64,000 nt of DNA from Bog-756 sp963730685. Its GTDB lineage: Bacteria; Actinomycetota; Acidimicrobiia; Acidimicrobiales; RAAP-2. Below are positions 17,797 through 26,425 of the stretch, one piece after another (positions within the stretch are counted from its first letter, which is position 1; every line of letters begins with the position of its first letter). The notes under the pieces are model-generated. The model did not search any database, was not told the DNA's origin, and was given only the letters and a program-made list of their open reading frames with translations. The stretch is from NCBI GenBank assembly GCA_963730685.1, contig CAVSSP010000001.1, positions 868,001 to 932,000 on the forward strand, given 5' to 3'. A program made the position numbers and the translations under genes.

Positions 17797-17801
17797 GCAG
17801 G

Positions 17802-18287
17802 TCAGGTCCCTACGTAGACGATTTCGACCTTGAGGGTACCCCCGGGGGCGGCGTACTCCACCGCGTCCCCCACCGCGTGGCCCAGTAGGGCCTGACCGAG
17901 CGGGGACCCGGGCGACACCACGGTCAGGTCGCCCTGGCGCTCCTCGATGGAGCCGACGAAGAAGTCGGTGGTCTCGTCCTCGTCGTCCCCGTCGTAGCGG
18001 AGGGTGACGATGCTCCCCGGCCCCACCGTGCCGTCCGAGGAGCGGTCGTTCTCCACCACGGTGGCCGTCTTCAGCAGCCGTTGCAGCTGGCGGATCCTCG
18101 ACTCCATCTTGCCCTGCGAGTCCTTGGCCGCGTGGTAGTCGCCGTTCTCCGACAGGTCGCCGAGGGCACGCGCCGACTCGATGGCGGCGGCGATCTCCAC
18201 CCGCCCCCGGGTGGTCAGATCCTCGAGCTCGGCCTGGAGCCGCTCGTAGGTGTCGCGGGTCAGTTGGGCGTCGCTGGTGTCGCTCAC
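17802..18287 (-). CDS. greA: transcription elongation factor GreA
   Basis: A 161-residue protein of normal GreA length. It enters the secondary channel of RNA polymerase and stimulates cleavage of backtracked transcripts. Seen: an N-terminal coiled coil (about 8-80) with the acidic tip in LGDLSENGDYHAAK, and the C-terminal FKBP-like domain with GSIVTLRYDGDDEDET and SPLGQALLGHAVGD. It sits directly upstream of leuC on the minus strand, with 5 bp between its stop and the likely leuC ATG, so leuC may be co-transcribed with it. Confidence 0.95.
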   Translation of the reverse strand: MSDTSDAQLTRDTYERLQAELEDLTTRGRVEIAAAIESARALGDLSENGDYHAAKDSQGKMESRIRQLQRLLKTATVVENDRSSDGTVGPGSIVTLRYDGDDEDETTDFFVGSIEERQGDLTVVSPGSPLGQALLGHAVGDAVEYAAPGGTLKVEIVYVGT

Positions 18288-18322
18288 GGGTCACCAGGCT
18301 AACGGGTCGGAATCGCCGGTCG

Positions 18323-19801
18323 TCACGACCGGTCGAGGAGGTAGCGGTCGGCGTCGAACCGACGGGTCCGCTGCCGGTACTGCCACGTGAAGTCGGGCCA
18401 CAAGGTGGTGTTGCGGCCCGAGGCGTCGAGGTACCAGCTCGAGCAACCGGTGCTCCACACCGTCCGGCCGAGCTTGCGCTGCATCTCGTCGTCGAATGCG
18501 TCCACCGCCGCCGGGTCGACACTGACCGAGGTGATGTTCCTGGCCGACATGGTCTTCAGCGCGTCGACGATGTAGTTGGCCTGGGACTCGATCATGAAGA
18601 TCATCGACGTGTGGCCGACGCCGGTGTTGGGGCCGATGACGAGGAACAGGTTGGGGAACTCGGGGACCGTCGTCCCGAGGTAGGAGCGCATGCTGCCGCC
18701 CCAGTGCTGGCGCATCGTCCTCCCGTCGGCGGCCCGGACCCGGCGGGCGATGGGGGGCTCGGTGGCCTCGAACCCGGTGCCCAAGATGATGGTGTCGACG
18801 GGATGCTCCACCCCGTCGTCGGTGACCACCGCATGCGGGAGCACCCTGGCGACGGGCTCGGTGACCAGCTCGGTGTTGGGCCGGCACAGCGCCGGCAGGT
18901 ATTCGTTGGACAGCAGTATCCGCTTGCACCCGAGGGCGTAGTCCGGGGTCAGTCTGGCCCGCAGCCCGGGGTCCTCGACCTGGTCGGCGAGGTGCTTGCG
19001 GGCACCTTGGGCGGCGAACCGGCTGAGTCCGGGGTGGCGGGCGAGCATCAGCACCAACAGCTCACGGGACCAGTAGATGCGGGCCCGGGCCAGCCGGGTG
19101 GCCAGACGGGACCTGGCCAACAGCCGCTGCTCCCACGGCTTGAAGGCTCGATCGGGCCGTGGCATCACCCACGGGGGCGTGCGCTGGAACACGGTCAGGT
19201 GGGCGACCCGCGGCTGGATCTCCGGCACGAACTGGATGGCCGAGGCGCCCGTGCCGATGACGGCGACCCGTTCGCCGGCCAGGTCGTGGTCGTGGCGCCA
19301 ACGCGCCGAATGGAACACCGTCCCCTCGAACCGGTCGAGTCCCTCGATGGCGGGCAGGGCCGGCTCGCTGAGGAAGCCGGCGGCCAGGATGAGCACGTCG
19401 GCGGAGAGCATGCCGGCCGAGGTGTCCACCGTCCACCGGCGACCGTCGGGGTCCCAGTCGGCCCCGAGGAGCTCGGTCCCGAACCGGATCCGGCGCTTGA
19501 GGTCGAACCGGTCGGCGAGGCCGCGGAGGTACTCCTCGATCTCGGGTTGGGGGGCGAAGGTCCTCGTCCAGGAGGGGTTGGGGGCGTCGGACAGCGAGTA
19601 GAGGAGCGACGGCACGTCGCACTGGCAGCCCGGGTAGGTGTTCACGAGCCAGGTGCCGCCGAGGTCCTCTTCCTTCTCGATGACCACCACGTCCTCGACG
19701 CCCTCCCGCCGGAGCCGCAGGGCGAGGGCGATGCCACCGAACCCGGCGCCGACGATCACCACCCGGTGGTGCTCCGGTCGGTCGGCGTCCGGTGTGCTCA
19801 C
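18323..19801 (-). CDS. Baeyer-Villiger-type flavin monooxygenase
   Basis: A 492-residue FAD- and NADPH-dependent monooxygenase that would insert oxygen next to a ketone or oxidise a related substrate. Seen: the first nucleotide-binding motif VGAGFGGIALALRLR, EKEEDLGGTWLVNTYPGCQCD, the family fingerprint FEGTVFHSARW (FxGxxxHxxxW), the second nucleotide motif VIGTGASAIQFVPEI and a final ATG-type motif ILGTGFEATEPP. It is the first gene of the minus-strand run leading to greA and leuC but is not functionally linked to them. The substrate is unknown. The ATG start is followed directly by a typical N terminus. Confidence 0.9.
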   Translation of the reverse strand: MSTPDADRPEHHRVVIVGAGFGGIALALRLRREGVEDVVVIEKEEDLGGTWLVNTYPGCQCDVPSLLYSLSDAPNPSWTRTFAPQPEIEEYLRGLADRFDLKRRIRFGTELLGADWDPDGRRWTVDTSAGMLSADVLILAAGFLSEPALPAIEGLDRFEGTVFHSARWRHDHDLAGERVAVIGTGASAIQFVPEIQPRVAHLTVFQRTPPWVMPRPDRAFKPWEQRLLARSRLATRLARARIYWSRELLVLMLARHPGLSRFAAQGARKHLADQVEDPGLRARLTPDYALGCKRILLSNEYLPALCRPNTELVTEPVARVLPHAVVTDDGVEHPVDTIILGTGFEATEPPIARRVRAADGRTMRQHWGGSMRSYLGTTVPEFPNLFLVIGPNTGVGHTSMIFMIESQANYIVDALKTMSARNITSVSVDPAAVDAFDDEMQRKLGRTVWSTGCSSWYLDASGRNTTLWPDFTWQYRQRTRRFDADRYLLDRS

Positions 19802-19973
19802 CGTGCCAGCCTACGGCGACCGCCCGGGTGCGGATGAGCGACCGCCAGGGTGCACATGAGGGCACCGCCCGGGTTGCGGATGAGGCGGCTGTCGGAGCGG
19901 GGGAGGACCGGGCCCGGAGGGCCCGGCCGGGACCACCGGGGCAGAACCGGGCGGGGAACGGCTGTATCCCCAA

Positions 19974-20009
19974 ATTTCACGAAATGAATGCGTCACGCAA
20001 TGTTCATTG
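19974..20009 (+). promoter_or_regulatory. two adjacent palindromes upstream of ABC importer
   Basis: ATTTC-AC-GAAAT (19974-19985) and CAATG-TT-CATTG (19998-20009) are perfect inverted repeats in an A/T-rich patch about 80-110 bp before the start of the binding-protein gene. They could be operator sites for a sugar-responsive regulator. No regulator gene is adjacent. Confidence 0.3.
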
Positions 20010-20085
20010 TGCTGTAACGTCGCTTTCGGATCGGGCGTACCGGATCTGACTGCGCGGTGCGCAGGTCGAACGAAGGGGGAAGCAC

Positions 20086-21292
20086 GTGAGACTTACTCGC
20101 AAGCGGGCGTTGGCCACCATGCTGGTGGTCGGCGGCCTGATGGTGGCGGCCTGCGGAAGCAGCAGCTCATCCTCAACCACTACGACGTCGGCAACGAGCA
20201 CGACCACACCGTCGGTGTCGGCCACCTCGTTCACGACCGACTTCTCGGAGATGACCAAGCTGAAGAGCCTGGCGTCGTCCGGCAAGGGCAGCGTCGCCGT
20301 GATCCTCCCGGACACGGTGTCGTCGGCCCGCTACACCGAATTCGACGCGCCCGTACCTCACCAAGGCCTTCCAGACGGCAGGGTTGACCTCGTCGCAGTT
20401 CACCGTCCAGAACGCACAGGGCAGTGACACCACGCAGCTCACCGACGCCCAGTCGGCCATCTCCGCCGGTGCCAGCGTCCTCGTGGTCGACCCGCTCGAC
20501 TCCGGGGTCGGTGCGCAGATCGAGTCCTACGCCAAGTCCCACGGCGTCCCGGTCATCGACTACGACCGGCTCACCCTCGGTGGGACCCGGCAGTACTACA
20601 TCAGCTTCAACAACGTCAACGTCGGCACCCTGATCGGCAAGGGCCTGGTCTCGTGCGTCGCCAGCTGGAAGGTGGCCAAGCCGCAGCTGGCCGTCATGGT
20701 CGGCTCGCCCACGGACAACAACGCCACGCTGTTCGCCCAGGGCTACGACGCCGTCCTCGCCCCGCTGTTCTCCTCGGGTGCGTACGTGAAGGTGGTGTCG
20801 CCCGCCGGTACCTGGGATCCGCCCACGGCCGAGACCGAGTTCCAGCAGGCGCTGACCGCCCATCCCAACATCAACGCCGCCGTCGTCCCCAATGACGAGA
20901 ACGCCGCGCCGATCATCACCTACCTGAAGACGCTGGGCACGCCGGCCAACAAGTTCCCGATCACCGGTCAGGACGCAACCCTCATCGGTATCCAGAACAT
21001 CATCTCCGGCTACCAGTGCGGCACGGTGTACAAGCCCATCGCCCTGGAGGCGCAGGCAGCCGCGGCCCTGGCGCTCTACCTCCGGGCCGGCAAGGCGGCA
21101 CCCGCCGCCCTGGTCAACGGCTCGACCACCGACACCACCACCCACACGGCGGTGAAGTCCGTGCTCCTGACGCCGGAGTGGGTGACGCCGAACCTGGTGG
21201 AGTCCACCGTCGTCAAGGACGGCACCGTCCCGGCCTCACAGATCTGCACCAGCGCATACGCCGCAGACTGCACGAAGTACGGGATCAGCTGA
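20086..21292 (+). pseudogene. sugar-binding lipoprotein of xylose-type ABC importer, frameshifted
   Basis: The binding protein of the importer (XylF/RbsB type), 401 residues if corrected. The GTG start has a strong AAGGGGGAAG site. The signal peptide ends in a lipobox, LMVAAC with Cys23, followed by a Ser/Thr linker, so the protein would be anchored outside the membrane. The frame breaks after EFDAP: removal of one G at 20353 rejoins YLTKAFQTAGLTSSQFT and the rest, ending TKYGIS. As read, the product would be a 113-residue fragment plus an untranslated 300-residue remainder. An assembly error is at least as likely as a true mutation because three other genes here show the same kind of break. 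Confidence 0.85.
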
Positions 21293-21333
21293 ACCCGGGT
21301 GCGCATCACTGATCAGCAGGTACCCTCGGTCCC

Positions 21334-22236
21334 GTGAGCATCACCGCCGACCCTGGTGTCGGCGTGTCCGGGTCCGAGGGGACCGCTGATCGACCGCTGT
21401 TGAGCCTGCGCGGCATCACCAAGAGTTTCGGTGCCGTGCAGGCTCTCAGCGGGGTCGACCTCGACATCATGCCGGGGAAGATCACCGCACTGGTCGGGGA
21501 CAACGGCGCCGGCAAGTCGACGACCATCAAGACCATCTCGGGGATCTGGTCGCCCACCGCCGGCGAGATGCTGTGGAACGGCGAGACCGTCACCCTCAAG
21601 ACCCCGAGGGACGCCGACTCCTTGGGGATCGCCACCGTGTACCAGGACCTGGCGCTCTGCGACAACCTCGACATCGTCCAGAACATGTTCCTCGGCCACG
21701 AGCTGCTCAGCCACAGGCTGCTCGACGAGACCGAGATGGAGAAGGTGGCCAACCGGACGCTCGCCGACCTGGCCGTCACCACCGTCTCCTCGGTCCGCCA
21801 GCTGGTGGGCTCCCTGTCGGGCGGCCAGCGCCAGTCGGTGGCGGTGGCCCGGGCCGTCATGCGCGACGCCCAACTGGTGATCATGGACGAGCCCACCGCG
21901 GCGCTGGGCGTCTCCCAGACGGCCCAGGTCCTCGACCTCATCAAACGACTGGGCGAGCGCGGCATCGCCGTGCTCGTCATCTCCCACAACCTCACCGACG
22001 TCTTCGCCGTCGCCGACCGCCTGGCCGTGCTCTATCTCGGCCGCCTGGTGAGCCAGGGGCCGATCGGCGAGTACGACACGCAACGCGCCGTGGAGCTCGT
22101 CACCACCGGCAAGTCCTCCGCGCCGGTGGGTGCTCCCGCCGACCGTGCACCTGATCCGCCGGCACCGGGGCCGGGCGCCGACGGTTCCGCCGCCGCTTCC
22201 GCCGACGCTTCAGCCGACGCCGAGCAGGAGCGCTGA
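21334..22236 (+). CDS. sugar ABC transporter ATP-binding protein, single domain
   Basis: A 300-residue ATPase that powers sugar import through the permease encoded next. Seen: Walker A GDNGAGKST (residues 55-63), Q-loop VYQDLALC, signature LSGGQRQSVAVARA, Walker B LVIMDEPTAALG and the switch His in VISHNL. It has one nucleotide-binding domain, unlike the double-domain RbsA/XylG of enterobacteria, so it should act as a homodimer. The last 45 residues are a Pro/Ala/Gly/Asp-rich tail. It starts 41 bp after the binding-protein gene and ends 2 bp before the permease. The substrate class (xylose or ribose type) is inferred from the permease. Confidence 0.88.
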   Translation: MSITADPGVGVSGSEGTADRPLLSLRGITKSFGAVQALSGVDLDIMPGKITALVGDNGAGKSTTIKTISGIWSPTAGEMLWNGETVTLKTPRDADSLGIATVYQDLALCDNLDIVQNMFLGHELLSHRLLDETEMEKVANRTLADLAVTTVSSVRQLVGSLSGGQRQSVAVARAVMRDAQLVIMDEPTAALGVSQTAQVLDLIKRLGERGIAVLVISHNLTDVFAVADRLAVLYLGRLVSQGPIGEYDTQRAVELVTTGKSSAPVGAPADRAPDPPAPGPGADGSAAASADASADAEQER

Positions 22237-22238
22237 CC

Positions 22239-23588
22239 GTGCCGTCGCCACCCGAGCCCTCGTCCACCGCCGCCCCCGCCGCCGGCACCGGGGCCGTCGA
22301 CGACAGGCCCGGCGAGGCGCCGCCGGGCGGCTTGGCCGAGCCGGGCCGACTGGGCGGCATCCCGATGCCCGAGCGGGTGCCCGACTCCACGTTCGGCCAG
22401 TACGTCACGGAGTGGGCCAAGCGGATCCGCTACGGCGAGAGCGGTGTCCTGCCGGTGGTGGCCGGCCTGATCTTGTTGGTGGTCATCTTCCAGGTGCAGG
22501 ACTCGGTGTTCCTGTCCGCCGGCAACCTCACCAACCTCTTGGTCCAGGGCTCGGTGTTCGTGCTTCTGGGCATGGCCGAGGTGTGGCTGCTCATCCTCGG
22601 GGAGATCGACCTGTCCGTCGGCTACAACGCCGGGGTGTGCGGGGTGATCACCGCCATCCTGGCCGGCCCGCCCCACAACCTGCCGTGGTGGTTGGCGGTC
22701 GCCATCGGCCTGGCGGTCAGCAGTGCCATCGGTGCGCTGTGGGGCGTGATCGTGGTCATGCTCCGGCTCCCGTCGTTCGTGGTCACCCTGGCCGGCCTGC
22801 TCGGCCTGGAGGGGGTGCTGCTGTACCTGGTGAGCACCAACGGGGCCAGCGGGACCATCCGGATCAACAGCAACGTCCTGCTCGACATCACCAACGGCAA
22901 CCTCAGCCCGGCGGCCGGATGGATCCTGGCCGTCATCACCATCGTGCTGTTCAGCGGCCTCACCATCCTGGGTGATCTGCGCCGGCACCGGCACGGGCTG
23001 GTGGCGCCGCCCCTGGCCATCACCTTGTTGAAGGCGGTCCTGGTGGCCGCGGCCGTGGTGGCGCTCGTCCTGGTGTGCAACACCAACCGCGGCCTGCTGA
23101 TCACCCTGGAGGGCGTCCCCTACGTCGTGCTGATCGTGGCGGCGGTCCTCCTGGTCTTCTCCTTCATGCTCGGGCGGCTCAGGTTCGGCCGCTACCTCTA
23201 CGCCATCGGTGGCAACGCCGAGGCGGCCCGCCGGGGCGGGGTGAGCCTGGGTTGGAACAAGCTGTGGGCCTTCACGCTCACCGGGTTCACCGCCGGTATC
23301 GGCGGGATCGTCTACGCGTCCAGGCTCGGGTCCATCTCCAACAACATCGACGGCGGGACCCTGGTCCTCTACGCCGTGGCCGCCGCGGTGATCGGGGGCG
23401 CGAGCCTGTTCGGGGGACGCGGCAAGATGGTCTACGCCCTCCTCGGTGGCGTGGTCATCGCCACCATCTACAACGGGATGGGCCTCCTCGGACTGGCGGC
23501 CTCGTACCAGTACATGGTCACCGCCCTGGTGCTGCTGGCCGCCGTGACCATCGACGCACTGGCCCGCCGCGGCCGCTCCAACGCCTGA
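22239..23588 (+). CDS. sugar ABC transporter permease, XylH type
   Basis: A 449-residue inner-membrane permease of the branched-chain/monosaccharide family. After a Pro/Ala-rich cytoplasmic N terminus (about 1-60) come about ten to twelve hydrophobic segments. Family features include LLGMAEVWLLILGEIDLSVGYNAG, here seen in pieces such as AEVWLLILGEIDLSVG, and the late YAIGGNAEAARRGGVSLGWNK motif. Longer than RbsC, it matches XylH-like permeases. GTG start, two bases after the ATPase stop. The three genes form one importer operon; the sugar is not proven by sequence. Confidence 0.87.
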   Translation: MPSPPEPSSTAAPAAGTGAVDDRPGEAPPGGLAEPGRLGGIPMPERVPDSTFGQYVTEWAKRIRYGESGVLPVVAGLILLVVIFQVQDSVFLSAGNLTNLLVQGSVFVLLGMAEVWLLILGEIDLSVGYNAGVCGVITAILAGPPHNLPWWLAVAIGLAVSSAIGALWGVIVVMLRLPSFVVTLAGLLGLEGVLLYLVSTNGASGTIRINSNVLLDITNGNLSPAAGWILAVITIVLFSGLTILGDLRRHRHGLVAPPLAITLLKAVLVAAAVVALVLVCNTNRGLLITLEGVPYVVLIVAAVLLVFSFMLGRLRFGRYLYAIGGNAEAARRGGVSLGWNKLWAFTLTGFTAGIGGIVYASRLGSISNNIDGGTLVLYAVAAAVIGGASLFGGRGKMVYALLGGVVIATIYNGMGLLGLAASYQYMVTALVLLAAVTIDALARRGRSNA

Positions 23589-23706
23589 GCCGCCGGACCC
23601 CGTCGGTGCGGTCTCCGGTCCCGGGTGTGCCCCCGGCGCCGTACCGGTCTCCGGTCTCCGGTCCCGTCAACGGCGCCGGTCCCGTCTCCGACATGGCCCC
23701 GGCGCC

Positions 23707-23767
23707 GGGCCCGGACATGCCCCGCCGCCGGGCCCGGACATGCCCCGGACCCGGGCCCGGACATGCC
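23707..23767 (+). repeat. 23-bp tandem repeat, three copies
   Basis: The core GGGCCCGGACATGCC occurs at 23707, 23730 and 23753, a period of 23 bp, between the permease and the serine hydrolase genes. No coding role is apparent. Confidence 0.7.
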
Positions 23768-23821
23768 GACTCACCGATGCCCGTGAAATGATCGTTGCAT
23801 CGGTCCCGAGGAGGGTGGGGT

Positions 23822-24958
23822 ATGGCTGACATCCATGGAGCATGGGAACCGGCATTCGAGGGGGTGGTCACGACCCTGGCCTCGAGCCTCGACGCCGGGA
23901 CCGACGTGGGGGCGTCGGTGGCCGTCTTCCGGCGCGGCGAGCCCGTCGTGGACATCTGGGGGGGATTCGTGGACGAGGCCCACTCGGCGCCGTGGGAGCG
24001 TGACACCATCACCAATGTGTGGTCGACGACCAAGACCATGACCTTCCTGTGTGCCCTGATGCTGGCCGACCGTGGCGAGCTCGACTTCTACGCACCGGTG
24101 GCCAAGTACTGGCCGGAATTCGCCGCCGGCGGCAAAGAGGGCGTCGAGGTGCGCCATCTGATGAGCCACTCCGCCGGCCTGCCGGGGTGGGACGAGCACC
24201 TCGAGCCCGAGGAGCTGGCCGACTGGGACCGCTGCACGTCGCTGCTCGCCGCCCAGGAGCCGTGGTGGCAGCCCGGCACCGCCTCGGGGTACCACGCCGT
24301 CACCCAGGGGTACCTGATCGGCGAGGTGGTGCGCCGCATCACCGGGGCCACCATCGGCACCTGGTTCGCCGACCAGGTGGCCCGACCGCTCGGGGCCGAC
24401 TTCTTCATCGGCCTGCCCGCCGCCGAGGACGCCCGGGTGTCGCTGGTGATCCCCCCGCCCGACGTGGACCTGGAACTCCTGAAGCCCTCGGCGATCGCCC
24501 TCCGGGCCATGACCAACCCCCCGCTGGACGCCACCTACCCGGCCCACGAGTGGTGGCGCCGGGCCGAGATCCCCGCCGCCAACGGCCACGGCAACGCCCG
24601 GTCGGTGGCCACCGTGCAGTCGATCATCGCCGGCCGGGGGGAGGCACGCGGTGTCCGCCTCCTCTCCGAAGCCGGGATCGAGCCGATCTTCGACGAGCAG
24701 ACCAATGGACGGGACCTCGTCCTCGGCGTGCCGTTCCGGTTCGGGATGGGGTACGGCCTCAGCACCGGGATGATGCCCATCGGGCCCCGTTCCTGCTTCT
24801 GGGGTGGCTACGGCGGATCGCTGGTCATCATGGACCTCGAGGCCGAGCTCACCGTGTGCTACATCATGAACCGCATGGAGAGCGGATTGACGGGCGATTT
24901 CCGGGGCGCCGGGATCGCGCTGGCCGCGGCCGTCGCCGCCTCATCGGCCGGGGCCTGA
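23822..24958 (+). CDS. serine hydrolase, beta-lactamase class C / esterase family
   Basis: A 378-residue S12-type serine hydrolase with no signal peptide, so probably a cytoplasmic esterase or amidase rather than a resistance beta-lactamase. Seen: the nucleophile motif STTK in NVWSTTKTMTF, the Tyr motif region SGYHAVTQGYLIGEVV, HLMSHSAGLPGW and a C-terminal WGGYGGSLVIMD that takes the place of the KTG-like strand. The ATG at 23822 is preceded by GAGGAGGG; an in-frame ATG nine codons upstream is less likely. It follows the importer operon by 230 bp. The natural substrate is unknown. Confidence 0.85.
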   Translation: MADIHGAWEPAFEGVVTTLASSLDAGTDVGASVAVFRRGEPVVDIWGGFVDEAHSAPWERDTITNVWSTTKTMTFLCALMLADRGELDFYAPVAKYWPEFAAGGKEGVEVRHLMSHSAGLPGWDEHLEPEELADWDRCTSLLAAQEPWWQPGTASGYHAVTQGYLIGEVVRRITGATIGTWFADQVARPLGADFFIGLPAAEDARVSLVIPPPDVDLELLKPSAIALRAMTNPPLDATYPAHEWWRRAEIPAANGHGNARSVATVQSIIAGRGEARGVRLLSEAGIEPIFDEQTNGRDLVLGVPFRFGMGYGLSTGMMPIGPRSCFWGGYGGSLVIMDLEAELTVCYIMNRMESGLTGDFRGAGIALAAAVAASSAGA

Positions 24959-24966
24959 CCCGGGAC

Positions 24967-25170
24967 ATGTCGGGGACTTCGGACGGGGCTGTGCCGGTGT
25001 CGCTGGTGGCGGTGGCGGTGGGGGTGGCGGTGGCTCTGCCGCTGGCGGTGGCTCTGCCGCTGGCGGTGGCGGTGGCGCTGGCGCTGGCGCTGTCGGTGGT
25101 GCCGGTGGCGCTGTCGGTGGACAGGATGCCGGGCAGGATGCGGGCGGGGGAGAGGGGCCCCCGGGGGTGA
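24967..25170 (+). CDS. possible 67-residue low-complexity membrane peptide
   Basis: An ATG at 24967, 8 bp after the hydrolase stop, opens a 67-residue frame that ends in a GTGA overlap with the next gene. The middle is built from repeated GTGGCGGTG- and CTGGCG-like codons and gives a long Val/Ala/Leu stretch able to span a membrane. The DNA is itself simple-sequence, so the ORF may be a by-product of the repeat. No family is recognised. Confidence 0.25.
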   Translation: MSGTSDGAVPVSLVAVAVGVAVALPLAVALPLAVAVALALALSVVPVALSVDRMPGRMRAGERGPRG

Positions 25171-26276
25171 CCGAGCCGCCGCGTCCGGGCGGGGATCAAC
25201 GGTCCCGGTCGTTCGAGACCCAGTTCGAGGAGCAACAGAACACCCCCTTCCCGTGGAAGGCACTCGTCAAGCGGTCCATCGTGGTGTTGGTGGCCGGGGT
25301 GGCGCTCTACCTCGTGCTGCCCGAGCTCATCGCCGTCTTCCACTCCTGGCCCCACCTGGTCCAGCTCAATTTCTTGTGGTTCATCCCCGCACTGGTGTCC
25401 GAGGGCATCCACTTCGCCTGCACGTTCTCCCTCCAGCGCATCGCCCTGCGCACCAAGGCGTGGTTCGCCGTGGTCACCGCCCAGCTGGCCGGCAACGCCA
25501 TCTCCCTGATCGTGCCCGGAGGGGCGGCCGCCGGCGCCGCCGTCCAATTCCGGATGCTGGCCGTCAGCGGCATGGACGCCGCCGATGCGGTGGGCGGCCT
25601 CACCGCGTTCTCGTTCCTCGGGATCGGCGGCCTGTTGGCGCTGCCCGTCTTCGTGCTCCCCGCCGTCCTGTTCGGCGCCCCGGTCAGCCGGGGCCTGGCC
25701 GAGGCCGCCATCATCGGGGCCATCGGCTTCGTGCTCTTCGTGGGGCTCGGCGCCGTGGTGATGGCCACCGACGCCCCCCTGGCATGGGCCGGCCGGGCCT
25801 TCCAGTCGGTGCGCAACCGGCTCCTTCGCAAGCGTGCCCCCATGACCGGACTCCCCGACCGGCTGGTCGAGCAGCGGAACCTCATCCGTGCGGTGCTGGG
25901 CCAGCAGTGGTGGCAGGCCACGTTGCTGTCGGCCGGGCGGCTGCTGTTCGACTACCTGTGCCTGTTGTTCTCGGTGTTCGCGGTGGGGGCCCACCCACGG
26001 GCCTCCCTGATCCTGCTGGCCTACGCGGTCGCCGGCATCATCGGCCTGGTGCCCATCACCCCCGGCGGCCTGGGCATCGTCGAGGCCAGCCTCAGCGCCC
26101 TCCTGGTACTGGCCGGCCTCGACGGCGTCCAGGCCGTGTTGGCCACCCTGGCCTACCGCCTCGCCTCCTACTGGATGCCCCTCCTGTCCGGCCCCTTCGC
26201 CTACCTGGCCTTCAAGCACCGCTACCGGGACCCGAACCTGCCCCCTCCGCTGGCTGCCGAGCCCTCTCCCGGCTGA
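25167..26276 (+). CDS. lysylphosphatidylglycerol synthase-type membrane protein (UPF0104)
   Basis: A 369-residue integral membrane protein of the flippase-like LPG_synthase_TM family, without the catalytic domain of MprF. About eight helices follow a 35-residue charged N terminus. Family motifs are visible: SLIVPGGAAAGAAVQFRML in the middle and IIGLVPITPGGLGIVEASLS near the C terminus. Members are thought to move lipids or lipid-linked sugars. The GTG start overlaps the stop of the short repetitive frame upstream. The neighbours give no substrate clue. Confidence 0.85.
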   Translation: MTEPPRPGGDQRSRSFETQFEEQQNTPFPWKALVKRSIVVLVAGVALYLVLPELIAVFHSWPHLVQLNFLWFIPALVSEGIHFACTFSLQRIALRTKAWFAVVTAQLAGNAISLIVPGGAAAGAAVQFRMLAVSGMDAADAVGGLTAFSFLGIGGLLALPVFVLPAVLFGAPVSRGLAEAAIIGAIGFVLFVGLGAVVMATDAPLAWAGRAFQSVRNRLLRKRAPMTGLPDRLVEQRNLIRAVLGQQWWQATLLSAGRLLFDYLCLLFSVFAVGAHPRASLILLAYAVAGIIGLVPITPGGLGIVEASLSALLVLAGLDGVQAVLATLAYRLASYWMPLLSGPFAYLAFKHRYRDPNLPPPLAAEPSPG

Positions 26277-26425
26277 GGTCCGCTGCCTTCTTCTCTGCTC
26301 TTCTCTTCTCTTCTCTTCCTGCGCCGGTCCCGCCTCGTTTCGGTTCCGCACCTTCTCTCTGCTCCGCCCGGCCCTCCCGGTTCTGGTCCGGGTGCGTGTC
26401 ACACCCCCCTGCTGAACTCTGGTCC

